Part shown: piece after piece, positions 1-10,965 of the stretch | Numbering within the stretch: position 1 is the first letter of the stretch | How the letters are laid out: the number at the start of each line of letters is the position of its first letter | From: Solen grandis | Lineage: Eukaryota; Mollusca; Bivalvia; Adapedonta; Solenidae | DNA length: 64,000 bases | Reading direction: 5' to 3' | Assembly: GCA_021229015.1 (NCBI GenBank) | Contig: CM037777.1 | Span: 21,388,110-21,452,109, forward strand | The notes under the pieces: model-generated | The model's input: only the letters and a program-made list of their open reading frames with translations | Database searches by the model: none | Told to the model about the DNA's origin: nothing | Position numbers and translations under genes: made by a program

Positions 1-42
1 CACGTTTGAAATAAACTAGGTAGACTTTACCTAACGCAAAAA

Positions 43-83
<41 letters not shown>

Positions 84-480
84 AAAAAATGAAAAGTTGT
101 TAGAATTATCGTAAGTACAGTAAATAATTTTTAAAACTGAATTTATGTGTATACGCTCTTGGCATAGTTGGTGTTTGAGATTTTGTTTTGTATTTGGGTC
201 AGCCGATGAACAGATTTTTCGGCATAAATCGTTATTGATTCTAACCCTAATTAATGCCACTACCGGCCCAGGTCCAAGTAGATATTTTGTTTAAGAACAA
301 ATGTATCTGAACGATATTTAACATTTAACAACACCCTTTTGATTGAAACTTATCGAATCGTATTTTTGAAGTGACATCAAGTTTTATAACTTTTCCAGAT
401 GTGAGGATAAATAATTCCAAATTAATTTTAGAAAACGAACATTTATCCGCTTATATGTTCTTTCCGAAACAGTGCAACTC
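1..480. other. Upstream flank of nrf1, no gene seen
   Basis: AT-rich sequence with a dinucleotide AT run at 46-81. Open frames here are short and low-complexity and show no family resemblance. I see no gene. Confidence 0.6.
46..81. repeat. (AT)n microsatellite
   Basis: Uninterrupted AT dinucleotide run of about 18 units. Confidence 0.95.
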
Positions 481-523
481 TTCCCGCCACTTCATTTAAA
501 TATGCAACATTTGCGCATGCGTA
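481..523 (+). promoter_or_regulatory. nrf1 core promoter with NRF1-type site
   Basis: At 511-523 the sequence reads TTGCGCATGCGTA, almost the palindromic NRF1 consensus TGCGCATGCGCA. It lies about 40 bases before a well-placed ATG (564) followed by a splice donor. TTCCCGCC at 481-488 resembles an E2F site. There is no clear TATA box. In vertebrates NRF1 sites cluster close to transcription starts. The inference is that this gene's own product binds here (autoregulation). Confidence 0.6.
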
Positions 524-563
524 TAGACCTTTTTTTAGTAGACACGGTTCAATAGGGTAAACA

Positions 564-575
564 ATGGCTGAAAAC
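564..575 (+). CDS. nrf1: Candidate first coding exon of nrf1
   Basis: An ATG in good context (aaacaATGG) gives four codons, MAEN, and then a strong donor GTAAGG at 576. The exon ends in phase 0. It does not join in frame to the acceptor at 3026 (phase 1 needed), but it would join in frame to an acceptor ending at 3054, reading on at the ATG at 3055. It may therefore be the true N-terminus, be joined through an unseen exon, or be a 5' leader exon. Confidence 0.4.
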
Positions 576-3025
576 GTAAGGATTTCTTTACTACATAGCT
601 TCTTTAATGTCATGTTCTTTTATTTTCTCGACAAATAGTCTTGTTGTTTGTAAACTCGTTCTCTGAGTACACACACTGATTGACTGAACTTTCGGTTCAG
701 TAGGCATCGTCTGGTGTTCCTTGTCACTGCGCAAGTCTCAGGGCAGGTGGTGGGATGCGCGCAGGTCCAAGCGCAGTCGCATTCCCTTTGAGTTTTTGAA
801 TGCTTCTGACTGCGCATGTTTGACACTTTTGCAGACGATTAATTAAAGCGCGCCTTCTTATGCGCCATAGAATAAAATTCCTTATCACCTTATTATGTTT
901 GATTAAAAGACAACAACCAAATTAATTAAATATGTGCATTTCAATATGGCGTTGACCTCTTTCTTAATTTGCATATTGAATATTGAGTGATTTTTTTGTG
1001 TTATTTATCCATTCTCCCCGGAATCTTCATTAGAAAAAACATGATATCAAAACAGTTTAAATCCCCATTAACACTACAGCTTTCAGACATGAATATATCC
1101 AACACATAATATATTAATAATAATTTGACCTCTTTATCAGTTGAATTTGTAAACAGAAAGTAGGTTTAGATCTTGATTAAAAATGAGATAGGTAACTAAG
1201 AATCTAGATCTTATAAAAAGTTCAGGAATTAATTTTGGGGATAATCCCAACTCTATGAAATGTCCATGAAATTGTGTTTTCTGTAACCGCTTGACTCAAT
1301 TTACTATTTGAATCTAAAATCTATGATAGAAAGCTACTTAATTTAATATTAAGGGTATAAATACCAAGATGTGCAGTCTTAACCTATACTTAGTCTGTAA
1401 ATTCATTTTTATCTGCTGTCTACATCTACAGGTTGCTCCCGATTAATCAAAATTTACTATAACTGGTCAGGAAAACTGTGTTAAAAAATGTTAAGTGCTT
1501 ATAGTTAAAAGAGTGCAATTTTAAAACCTAGCTACCATTTGGGGGACCACATATATATAGGTGAAGGGGCTATCACCAACCTATCCTTGAAGACATTTAG
1601 GCTGGGACTGGATTTGACCTGGTATGGAAGACTATTCCAATATCTTAGAGTTCTAGGGAAGTAGGAGCTTAGGTGATACTGGGTATAGGACTGGGGGATC
1701 AGAAAGTTCAGATTTCTATTTGGGATGAGGTGGTTAATTATATTTGATCAACATATCAACAAGGTTGCACTGGATTTTGTTAAAGAATATAGAAGAAGAT
1801 TGGAGTCTGCAGCTTTCTAAGGAGGGCCAACCAAGGTTAATTATAACATCTGTGTAACACTACTTTGGAAGTAATAATTATTCAAACATATCTGGGGCCG
1901 CTGCTCTTTGTACACTTTCAACATTGTAGGTTAGGTGTTTCTGCCAAGGGTGGCACCATATGATTTAAACATTACTGTAGTTGTGGTCTTACATATATAA
2001 GTCACATAGGCTGCTGTTTTGACTTTCCTGTTTTGGGTTTTGATGTTCTCTGGGTAAATCTTAAGGATTTTTTTGCCGTGGAGGTGATGTTATTTATTAT
2101 GGTGGGTCCAGTTGAGGTCTTTACTCCAAGGTAACTTGGCAGTTTCTGCTGATTTTAGATTTTTATTGTGAAGGGTATATATGGGAAGAAGGTTGGGTTC
2201 TAACTTCTTTTTCTGGGTGATCCTAAGCATCTCACACATTTTGATTTCTTTGATCTTATTTGTTTTAATTGTCAATTGTACTGGACCAATCCAAATTATT
2301 TTTGTTGATTTAGAGTGTAGCTCGACCAATTGATAGATCTTCCACACAATATGTAAGTAGTTCTAATGGACAGGATCTATTTAATAATATAAATACTCAC
2401 ATACAAGACCATTTGTAAACTGTTGACAATTTTTTCATACATGGAATTTAGTTTAATTAAACAGTTATATTGTCATGTTGGTTGGGAACTTCTACTAATT
2501 AATCCCTCTCAATGTTTCCATGGTTGGACCAGTACTTGCGCCTTGCTCAAAATGGGGTTCAAGCCCCTAGCTACTGTTGGATCAGCATTCTGGTATGCTA
2601 CCACTGGACCACGGGCAACTTTTAGAATGAATATGTACCACTTTGTTCTTATCATTATCAATATTCAACTTTACCTGTCTCTTTTGGATTTCATATTTAA
2701 TTATTCATCTATGCAGTGGTTACAATATAGTTTCCATGATTTTGATTGTACAAGGTTTATTTGTCCCAGAGCACTGAACTAATGTCTTAATACGTAATCA
2801 TAAATAATAGATCTAGAGCTGTTTTATTAAGTAAGCACTGAATTATTTCATATATATATATATATTGATATGATATCTTCAGAGTGTGTTTATATTTATA
2901 GCTAATAAAAAAGAGAATAAAATTATGCTTCTTAATGATACATGAAATTTCTTATTGCTATTACTGTACCACATGCACCTGTCCCCAAAATCACCATTAA
3001 AAGAAAAATACCAAAACAAACTCAG
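576..3025 (+). other. nrf1 intron 1
   Basis: No convincing exon is seen. The sequence is AT-rich with a short AT run near 2851-2866. The 119-residue plus-strand frame at 2423-2782 has no recognisable family and looks like chance. An upstream exon ending in phase 1, needed to join the acceptor at 3026, could hide here. Confidence 0.5.
727..820 (+). promoter_or_regulatory. Cluster of NRF1-like half-sites downstream of first exon
   Basis: CTGCGCAAG (728-736), ATGCGCGCAG (755-764) and CTGCGCATG (810-818) are TGCGCA-type half-sites within 100 bases at the start of intron 1. CpG is locally dense compared with the surrounding AT-rich sequence. These could be extra NRF1 contacts or just part of the CpG-rich promoter. 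Confidence 0.35.
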
Positions 3026-3178
3026 GTACTGATACAGTTATGATATGGCCACAGATGTCATCAAATGATATGATGAGCGACCTCAGTGAGCCAAGCTCTC
3101 CGGAGAGTGAAATGTACGATACGGCAGAACTGCTGGGCTCTGTACAGGATGATGTCACACATCAATTGGCCGCTGCTG
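3026..3178 (+). CDS. nrf1: nrf1 exon: acidic N-terminus
   Basis: Acceptor ctcag at 3021-3025 and donor GTAAGT at 3179. The coding part is shown from ATG 3040, and the frame stays open back to 3026. It encodes the Ser/Glu-rich segment with SEPSSPESE and the conserved VTHQLAAAG. It ends after the first base of the Gly47 codon. The ATG at 3055 is an alternative start. Confidence 0.85.
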
Positions 3179-6100
3179 GTAAGTGTGCGTCGATCGGTAC
3201 AAGTCTTAATTACTCATACAGCTCTACTGTGATCACCTTATATATTATATGGTTAGTTCATAGGCCTGTGGCTTTCCAAAAACTATGTCAGTCTGAAAAC
3301 ATTTTTCCACTGTAATTTACGATCTGAGCATGTATGTCAAAGCCTCTTATTCCCTGATGGGTAGCAAACAGTTCAACCTTTTTTCAGACAAGGTAATTAG
3401 TGGTTTTGTATATTTTTGTATGTGAAAGCAAGAGAAAAATATTCAGCAAAATATGCGTTTGTCACTAATTTTTTATCCAAGTATCCTGACGGAACATCGT
3501 TGTTGATCGATATTCAATAGTCGCTTCTGGAAATTATGAGTGACCCTGTCACCTTATTAGCATAACTATCGGCTGAAAAGTTGGAATTAATTTAAAGATG
3601 GTAACTAAATGAACAAATAGTCAGATGTTATCCTGTTGGGAGAATTACCACACTGTCCTGAGAGTGCCAAATCAACTTTTTGTTCAGGCTTTAATTCCTA
3701 ATCTGTTATTTAGTAAGAAAAGCAGTTGTTGAGGCATCCATTTTTAATATATTACTGAAGTCCTGCAGTTTGAAACACACTAAATGTATTTCATTGGTTA
3801 AAAATCAAGCACTTGTTTATGCATATAAATTACTTTAAAAGTCAATCTTATGTGACCTTTAATGCGATGTTGTCAGATGTGATGTTGTCAGATCCTAATC
3901 GCAGATAGTAGAGGAGTGCAAATTAGGATATGATTTTAATGAGATTGATTACCACTGTAAGTCAGAATGATAATAGACCTACCTGTGCAGGACCAGTTGG
4001 TGTGGCGGCAGCAGCAGCAGTTCTGTCCAGTAGGAAGAGGAAGCACCCTCATCATTTTGAAACAAACCCAGCACGGAGAAAACGCCAGCAGACAAGATTA
4101 TTAAGGTAAATAAATGCTATGGTTTTCAGAGCTCTCTTAGATATTTAAATAACTACAGGGTAGAAAGTAAAGTATTTGTGGCCATCATGCTATTTGTATG
4201 TGTGTGTGTGTGTGTGGGGGGGATATAAATGAACACATGCTCATTTACCCTCTGTAGAGGGTTTTGTACCCCCAAAATTGGCAGTGTAGCCCCAAAATTG
4301 AAAGTACTCTCTATATGAAGGGGTAAAAAGTTAGGAAAAAACAGCAGTTGTACTGCCCAGTTACTAAACTCAATGGAACTAATCTATTTTACAGATAGGA
4401 TTAAAGGATAACAGGTAAGATTTTGTTTAATTAATTTTCTTATCCCATTGGTGATAAATCTAGTGTATAAAAAAAAGAGAAAGATTTTTCTTCTTATTAT
4501 GCCTCAGGATTGCCCTATTTTTAAATGTTTATTCTCCAGGAGACTGCGTTATACAATAGAGGAGTATTCATCGCGGGTGGGGCAGCAAGCTGTCGTGTTG
4601 TGCTGTACCCCGAGTGTCAGCCAGTCCATGCAGATGTACAAGGTGTTTGGTTCACAGCCCCTGGAAAATGTGGTTTGTTTCCTCTTTTTTAGCTCACATG
4701 AGCACAACGTGCTCAAGGTGAGCTTTTCTGATCGCCTTTTGTCCGGCGTCCGTCGTCCGTGCGTCCGTGCGTGCGTCCGTGCGTGCGTCCGGCGTCAACA
4801 ATTGCTTCAAACAACATCTCCTCCTAGACGGCTTGGCCAATTTGAAAAATATTTTGCAGGAATGTTCCTTGGATGAAGCTCTACTAAAGTTGTATAAATG
4901 GTTCTGGTCCATTGCATAATTAGGTCACAGGAGCTAAAAATAGATTTTAAAAATGCAAACTTTGAAAATCTTCTTCTGCAAAACTGCAAGGCCTAGAGCT
5001 TAGATATTTGGTATGTAGCATCATCTTATGGGCCACTACCAAGATTGTATAAATCATAGCCCTATGGTGATAAATGACCCGCACCAGGGGTCACTTGTTT
5101 TACATAGAGTTATATAGAAAAATCTTAAAAAATCTTCTTCTATGAATCCATAAGGCCTAGAGCTTAGATATTTGGTATGTAGCATCATCTTATGGGCCAC
5201 TACCAAGATTGTACAAATCATAGCCCTATGGTGATAAATGACCCGCACCAGGGGTCACTTGTTTTACATAGAGTTATATAGGAAAATCTTTAAAAATCTT
5301 CTTCATAAATCCATATGGCCTAGAGCTTAGATATTTGGTATGAAGCATCATCTTATGGGCCACTACCAAGATTGTACAAATCATAGCCCTATGGTGATAA
5401 ATGACCCCGCACCAGGGGTCACTTGTTTTACACAGAGTTATATAGGAAAATCTTAAAAAATCTTCTTCCATGAATGCATAAGGCCTAGAGCTTAGATATT
5501 TGGTATGAAGCATCATCTTATGGCCACTACTAAGATTGTACAAATCATAGCCCCATGGTGATAAATGACCCCGCCACAGGGGTCACTTGTTTTACACAGA
5601 GTTATATAGGAAAATCTTAAAAATCTTCTTTATGAATCCATAAGGCCTAGAGCTTAGATATTTGGTATGTAGCATCATCTTATGGGCCACTACCAAGATT
5701 GTACAAATCATAGCCAAAGGTGATAAATGACCTACACCAGGGGTCACTTGTTTACATAGAGTTAAATAGGAAAATCTTAAAAAATCTTCTTCTATGAATC
5801 AATAAGGCCTAGAGCTAAGATTTTTGGTATGTAGTAGCATCTAATGGTTCATTACAAAGATTTTCAAAGTCTTGGCCCTACGGTGATAAATGACCCTGCA
5901 CCCAAGTCTTCTCTGAAACCATATGGCCCATTGCTTAGATATTTGGTGTGTAGTATTGTCAGGGGTAAAATGTTTTAGATTAAGTTATATCAGAATCCTT
6001 GTCTGTTTAAAAACCTTGACATCAGTTGAAGCAATGGTACTCAGGTGAGCGATTCAGGGCCATCATGGCCCTCTTGTTTTTTTAATTTTCCATAATTATC

Positions 6101-9100
6101 CATACTTTTGTTGGTTCAGTAGATATAGATAATAACAGAATGAGAAAAATATGCAGCCAGACCAGAGACATGCACCTGGGACCATTTGTTCACAAGACGA
6201 AAGCTGTATTGACTGATCTGCCTGGTCATTTACACATCTTCTCCACCATTGTGGTATTCTACCCCTTCATATTAGACTTTGACCTTGAATTCTTGTAGGT
6301 ATGCTATATATCTGTAATAAAATGGACATTTCCTTAATACAAAATTTAGCCATAGGTAATTTCTGTAACAGAATTTCAATATACATTGTTAGAGTGAGTG
6401 GGTGGGGTAAATGACCCAATTATGAAGATTATTTTATCTGTCAGGAATTGACAGTTGTTGTTAATCATTTTTATATGACTGTCAAATGACAGGAAATATT
6501 CTGGATTCATCTGCTGACTGGCAGCATCCACATAGGTTGTAAGTTGGGGGTGGGGTGTGTGTGCATAACATCGGCATGCTGGATACATTTTCAGAGTTAT
6601 GGCCCTTTGTTATTATGTGAATATTTTTTGTTAATACTATTTTTTTACTACCCTTGGTTTAATTTAATTGAAAATTTACGATACTTATTATTACCACACC
6701 AATTTGTGCTGCGTATGCAAGGCCTGGGATATATTACATACAGTGAAGTGCCTAACATCAGAAAAGTGTTTCAGTATTTTTTTCCGTCTTCAGATACGTA
6801 ATAATAAACAACATATTCTCCAAGAATTGGAACAAGTTTTGTCGGAGCAGACCCCACCCTCACAACAAGAGAACACACACCTACATGAGTTGCCTCCCCT
6901 TGTCATAGACGGTATTCCTACACAGGTGGACAAAATGACACAGGTAAGGCTAGTGTTGTTGTTAGAATGCATGTTGTGTGGCCCGTATACATTGCTTAAA
7001 TTCATCAAGTATCTCTTTTGCCTAGATAACAAGCATTTTAAATAGCCACATATTTCTTCTTGTCCATGTTCCAAGGTGACATATAGTGGTTCTGTGAAAT
7101 GTTTTATAACATGCGTGGGATAAAGAATTCCATTATTGACAAATCTTTTTGGAGGACCTTCGTACGAAGACGATTATATTCATAAATCATGATAATGAAT
7201 GGCATGGTCAGCAACAACAAAGCACTTTCCTTGTTTCTTGATGAAGTGACTGATAAAAAAAATTGTACTTTGAAAAGAAGACATTGTCTACCATATTTTG
7301 CTTGTACAGTCATTACTAAGACTTTCACCTTCTGAACAATTTTTGTATTAACTTTCTTTCTTTTTTTTAACAAAAAAAAAAAAAAAAAAAAAAAAATGGA
7401 TTTCAAATATTTGTCAAATGTTAGATCCAGCCTATATAGTTGCCAACCCTCAAACATTGTTATTCGTTTTGCAGGCCCAGCTTAGAAATTTTATACCAGA
7501 GATGCTGAAGTACTCAACAGGGCGAAGTAAGCCAGGCTGGGGAAGGTCGGATTGTCGTCCAGTCTGGTGGCCCAGTGACCTCCCTTGGACAGTTTACATA
7601 AACTATTTAATATTCTAAAAAATTAACCTTTTGACGCATTGGCAAAAGTAGATTCACAGTCACCTCTGTTTGTTTCACCATATAATTTCCTATTGCAGCT
7701 CAGATTGGTTAAAAAAACCATTGTTTCATAAACCATTTAATTTTCAGTGAATTAATGTTCAGCAAGTCATATATTTGTACATGAATGTTAACGAGGTAAA
7801 GGGTTAAACAATTATGACCCTTATCACTAAGATAAGCGATATTGGATATTAAAACCAACTGATTGCAATTCTCAGTGCTGGCATGTTTGACTTTTTTTAC
7901 CTTCTCTATTTACGTTACAAAGGAATAACAAAGAGCTTAAACTTGGTCATACTTTTAATAACTATGTGTTGATCTGGTTTTAAGCTGGTAAGCTTCCATG
8001 TGGTAAAGGGAGTTAACTCTAAGTCTTCAACTCATAGACTGTCAGAGAACCTTTTTATATTGAAAATTCCACGCACGCACGCACACACACACACACACAC
8101 ACACACAATTTCTGCAGTCTACAGAAATCTCTTTCTTTTCAAGTGAGCCTAATGACTTATTCATAAATCTTAAAAAAGGATAACATAATTGATCTTACTT
8201 TCTTGTTTCAAGTAAGATTTATCATATTAAATGGATATCTTAAGTTGTGAAAACTTCGAAAGTGTGTTACCTGTCCTTTAGGTACCATGGACAGAGGCCC
8301 TGCGACAAATTGTGAAAAACTGTTACATGCACCATGGGCGACAGGATCTCCTTCAGGTCTTCAAAGAGGAACCCAATGTTCACCTTCAGCAACAGACATA
8401 CCCGGGCACTATGATGCAGACCATAAACAACCCAGATGGAACTCTCTCTATCATACAGATAGATGCTGGACCAAACTCTGTCGTCACATTGCCAGACGGC
8501 ACGCAGGCCACTGTTGTACATGCGGTTAGTTTCTTGTACATGTCTTTGTCATGATTTTCTTTTTCTGTTTGGGATATTAAAACTTCAGCATTAAACTCAA
8601 CTCATTGAACAGTTGCATACATATCCTTTAATCTGTGATGTTTTTTTCCAGTCCAAAACAACAAATGGTCAAAGTTAAGGCAGGAAGTTTGAAAAAAAGC
8701 TTTTGTAGTCTGCATACTGTAACTGTGTTTAATAAGAAAATGGATAAATATTCTTGAATATTGTCGATTTATTTTTAATTTATAGCTTTTACCCCTGTTC
8801 ATGTAATATTTTGTAAATTGGCAAGCTTATTAGTCCTCTACCGGTGTTAACACTGGAGGGGCCTATAGGTTTCCCGTCTGTCAGTCTGTCCATCAAGATA
8901 TCCAGAAATCTGGATCTTGGGATCACTTAAAAACCATTTAAAATAATATTATGGAACTTCGTTTATGAATAGATTGCAGTATGTAGATTCTGCACGTCAT
9001 TTGTTTTTTTTTCTCAGACCAAAATTCTGGTTGCCATGGTAATTGAAAAATTATGCTAGTCACTGGTAGGGGACTCATGTGTTGCGTGCAACACCAGTTG

Positions 9101-10565
9101 TTTTACTGTTGCTTTTCTTTGTTTTATCAGCTTTTATGTAATGTATTTTCTGGTCTGTTTTATCTCTACTTGCACCTCCTTGACCTTCTGGAGTCCATTT
9201 TTGAGTCACTTACTGTAAGTAGAGGTGACACATAGGGATCACTTCTTTATTGTCTGTCTGTCATATTTTTTCATCATGCTTCCTTCATCAGGTGACAGAT
9301 ATGTTCCAAGGAACACTTCTTGTTAATAGACCAGTATGTTGTTTTTCTCACTTTTTGTGTTTCCTCATTAAAAAAAAGTTTAATATGTAAGATATGTTTA
9401 AAATGATACTCCTTTTCAGTATTAATTATCTTTAAACACAATTCCTGGATGTTCAGATTCCAGAAGCTGGATCCTCACAGGAAGGTCAGATGGCTACAGG
9501 ACAACAGTTTGAGCTGGTCTCCCATGAGACAACGCCCACAGTGACCTCTGTGTCAGAGGTCAATGTTGTGTCACAGCAACAGCAGCAACAGCAGGCCATT
9601 AATGCCCTCCAGGCTTCACTGAACAACAGCGGGCACATCATCCTGACAGGGGCTGATGCCTCACAACTTGGTGGTAAGTTTTTGATGAGATATCCTGTCA
9701 GTTGTTTGGGTTTTTATTGGGGGGGGGGGGTGGGTGGGGAGTGAAATTTACCAACTTTTAAAGGTTTTGCCTCGCTAAAAATGATAATTTTTCTCCAATT
9801 TTCATATATTGCAAGTTAAATCCTCTTTTTAAGCCCCACTTTTTAAAGAAAACTGAAATTATTTTCATGAAAATTGGGCTGTCTTGTGCCTTTCAGTGCT
9901 ATTTTTTCCATTAAGGAAACCACAGGCCGTACAAAAAAAGGAAAGAAGTGTTTACTACATGTATTATAAAACTAAAGTGGATTAAATAATGGACAAAGAA
10001 TTAAAGAGTTCAAGAGATGTGCATTTCCAAGGGAGAGAATGCCATATGATTGTAAAATGGATACATTTACTCTTCATTTATATAATTTCTATTCATTTGT
10101 GTACATGGAATCTATTTTTGCTAATTAATGAAAATAAGAGAGCTTTTCTTCTAAATTTGTTGGTTGGTTTGAGGAAATGATAGTTTAGAAAATGTAGGAT
10201 TATGATGTTATGTAATTTGTCCATAGTAAGCAGTGTTTGTGTGTATTGCAGGTATCATGACAGTGCTGCCTGTGTCCATGTACCAGTCAGTCCAGGCCGT
10301 GCCTGCAGTACCAACTATCCATACCATCCCCAACCTGAACTTCCAGGTACAGAACCAGGCTGTACAGATCGCCATGGCACCCCTTGTTTCCGCGACGACT
10401 GAGGTCAGCGCTGCAAACTCAGGGGCAGGGGACAATAGTCTGGCCCAGGCGACCGCAATAAAGGAAGACCCACATTCGCAACAGAATAATGTAACACAAA
10501 TACACACACAGACTTCTGAAGCCCCAGATACGCAAAGTCCGGGAATTCATGTGCTGAACACGTGA
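3040..10565 (+). CDS. nrf1: Nuclear respiratory factor 1 (NRF1/P3A2/EWG family) transcription factor
   Basis: Joined exons: 3040-3178, 3991-4105, 4540-4672, 6794-6943, 7475-7591, 8282-8524, 9457-9673 and 10252-10565. They total 1428 nt, giving 475 residues from M1 at 3040 (human NRF1 has 503). The nuclear homodimeric bZIP-like factor binds TGCGCATGCGCA promoters of respiratory, mitochondrial and neuronal genes. Visible features are an acidic Ser/Pro N-terminus, a basic region (residues 61-78, RKRK...RRKR), the DNA-binding/dimer domain (about 80-245, with VGQQAVVLC, PLENV, ELPPLVIDGIP, VDKMTQ, FIPEMLKYSTGR, KPGWG, IVKNCY) and a Gln/Thr-rich activation region ending in PVSMYQ and VQIAMAP blocks. 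All splice phases agree. The stretch matching NVRSDVRTEEQKQR in vertebrates is not found between residues 218 and 219. The true start may lie upstream at 564. Confidence 0.95.
3991..4105 (+). CDS. nrf1: nrf1 exon: basic region / NLS
   Basis: Completes Gly47, then PVGVAAAAAV, the basic cluster RKRK and RRKRQQTRLL (residues 48-85), matching the nuclear localisation and start of the DNA-binding domain in vertebrate NRF1. Acceptor tgtgcag, donor GTAAAT. Confidence 0.95.
4199..4216. repeat. (TG)n microsatellite
   Basis: TG dinucleotide run followed by a G run. Confidence 0.9.
4540..4672 (+). CDS. nrf1: nrf1 exon: DNA-binding domain part 1
   Basis: Residues 86-129, with RVGQQAVVLC and KVFGSQPLENV. 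Acceptor ctccag. The donor GTTTGT at 4673 is weak, and a family B transposon begins only about 14 bases further on. Confidence 0.95.
4686..6077 (+). mobile_element. Family B element (pearl/DINE-like, non-autonomous), complete, in nrf1 intron
   Basis: One end begins TTTTAGCTCACATGAGCAC with a hairpin (GAGCACaacGTGCTC), followed by a CCGT/GCGT microsatellite (4745-4793). The other end reads CAGGTGAGCG then an AGGGCC/GGCCCT palindrome and CTCTTGTT. The core is six tandem units of 162-165 bp, with the landmark GCCTAGAGCT at 4991, 5155, 5318, 5483, 5645 and 5807. No protein is encoded. Its open frames arise from the tandem units. Confidence 0.8.
4972..5930 (+). repeat. Tandem core of family B, about 163-bp units
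   Basis: Six units with period 162-165 bp, each holding AGATATTTGGTATGTAGCA and GGGGTCACTTGTTTTACA-like blocks. Two plus/minus frames within it are repeat artefacts. Confidence 0.9.
6794..6943 (+). CDS. nrf1: nrf1 exon: DNA-binding domain part 2
   Basis: Residues 130-179, ending IPTQVDKMTQ. Contains ELPPLVIDGIP, strongly conserved in the family. Acceptor cttcag, donor GTAAGG, 50 whole codons. Confidence 0.95.
7369..7396. repeat. Poly-A tract in nrf1 intron
   Basis: An A homopolymer of about 27 bases, 80 bases before the exon at 7475. Preceded by a T/C-rich tract. Confidence 0.9.
7475..7591 (+). CDS. nrf1: nrf1 exon: DNA-binding domain part 3
   Basis: Residues 180-218, with FIPEMLKYSTGR, KPGWG and PVWWPSDLPW. 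The donor is placed at GTTTAC (7592), because reading on gives non-conserved residues and a stop. In relatives the next residues would be about NVRSDVRTEEQKQR, which are absent here, so the 3' edge is less certain than the rest. Confidence 0.85.
8071..8107. repeat. (CA)n / ACGC microsatellite
   Basis: ACGC repeats grading into a pure CA run inside the nrf1 intron before exon 8282. Confidence 0.9.
8282..8524 (+). CDS. nrf1: nrf1 exon: end of DNA-binding domain and start of activation region
   Basis: Residues 219-299. WTEALRQIVKNCYMHHGRQ matches the family block WTQALRTIVKNCYKQHGRE. NNPDGTLSIIQ matches SNPDGTVSLIQ. Acceptor cctttag, donor GTTAGT, 81 codons. Confidence 0.95.
8830..9099 (+). mobile_element. 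Family D foldback element in nrf1 intron
   Basis: About 270 bp. The left end AGTCCTCTACCGGTG is inverted relative to CACTGGTAGGGGACT near the right end. Beyond it is a small terminal hairpin, GTGTTGCGTGCAACAC. An inverted-orientation copy lies at 31016-31286 and a decayed one at 62279-62530. Non-coding. Confidence 0.7.
9217..9330 (+). repeat. Short interspersed repeat E, copy 1
   Basis: Shares about 100 bp with 10848-10965: GTAAG(C/T)AGAGGTGACACATAG, a GTCTGTCTGTC stretch, and TCAGNNGGTGACANATNTGTTCCAA. An AG/GT pair in it mimics an exon but is not one. Unclassified. Confidence 0.6.
9457..9673 (+). CDS. nrf1: nrf1 exon: Gln-rich activation region
   Basis: Residues 300-371 plus the first base of Gly372. 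A run of seven Gln (SQQQQQQQ) encoded by mixed CAA/CAG is followed by INALQASLNNSGHIILTG, comparable to the GGQIVLSG block of vertebrate NRF1. Acceptor gttcag, donor GTAAGT. Confidence 0.93.
10252..10565 (+). CDS. nrf1: nrf1 terminal exon
   Basis: Completes Gly372, then VLPVSMYQSVQ and VQIAMAPLV, matching the conserved PVSMYQTVV and VQVAMAPV of vertebrate NRF1. It then gives a longer Ser/Gln-rich tail of its own and stops at TGA 10563-10565. Acceptor attgcag. Confidence 0.95.
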
Positions 10566-10847
10566 TGCCATTAAATGTTTTGCTTTCTGTAAGGCTTTGT
10601 GCATATATAGGGCATATTGATGCAGTGGTTATATAACGGTTTCCTGTAAAAGGACTCGCCTCTTGATGACTCACTGATTTAATGAAATATCCGATTAGTT
10701 GAAGTCACAACAAATGATGAATTTGGACAAGAGATGTTCATTTTTGTGTGTGAAATTTGTAGACAGTAGACTTGATTTTAAAATAGTCTTCATCACACAG
10801 GTGAGATTTGTGAAGGGAATTTCATCATTTTTTGTGTTACCTGCTGT

Positions 10848-10965
10848 AAGCAGAGGTGACACATAGAGATCACTTCTCTATTGTCTGTCTGTCTATCTAT
10901 CTGTCACACTTTTTCTGTCATGCTCCTTTCAGTAGGTGACATATGTGTTCCAAAGAACACTTGTT
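10848..10965 (+). repeat. Short interspersed repeat E, copy 2, in nrf1 3' region
   Basis: Second copy of the 9217-9330 repeat, with a GTCTGTCTATCTATCTGTC microsatellite-like middle. Confidence 0.6.

Noticed and set aside
620..826. 68-residue minus-strand frame near the nrf1 promoter
   Set aside because: It overlaps the CpG-rich promoter and intron start, has no recognisable motif, and its odd composition follows from GCGC-rich sequence.
2423..2782. 119-residue plus-strand frame in nrf1 intron 1
   Set aside because: No family resemblance, AT-rich codons and no splice link to NRF1. A tRNA-like GGTTCAAGCCCC within it lacks a convincing A box.
4448..4876. 142-residue plus-strand frame
   Set aside because: Only 4540-4672 is coding (nrf1 exon). 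The rest is intron plus the hairpin and microsatellite of a family B element.
9281..9332. Exon-like AG...GT segment in nrf1 intron (TCATCAG/GTGACAGATATG)
   Set aside because: The same sequence recurs at 10910-10965, so it is interspersed repeat E, and it does not extend the NRF1 protein.
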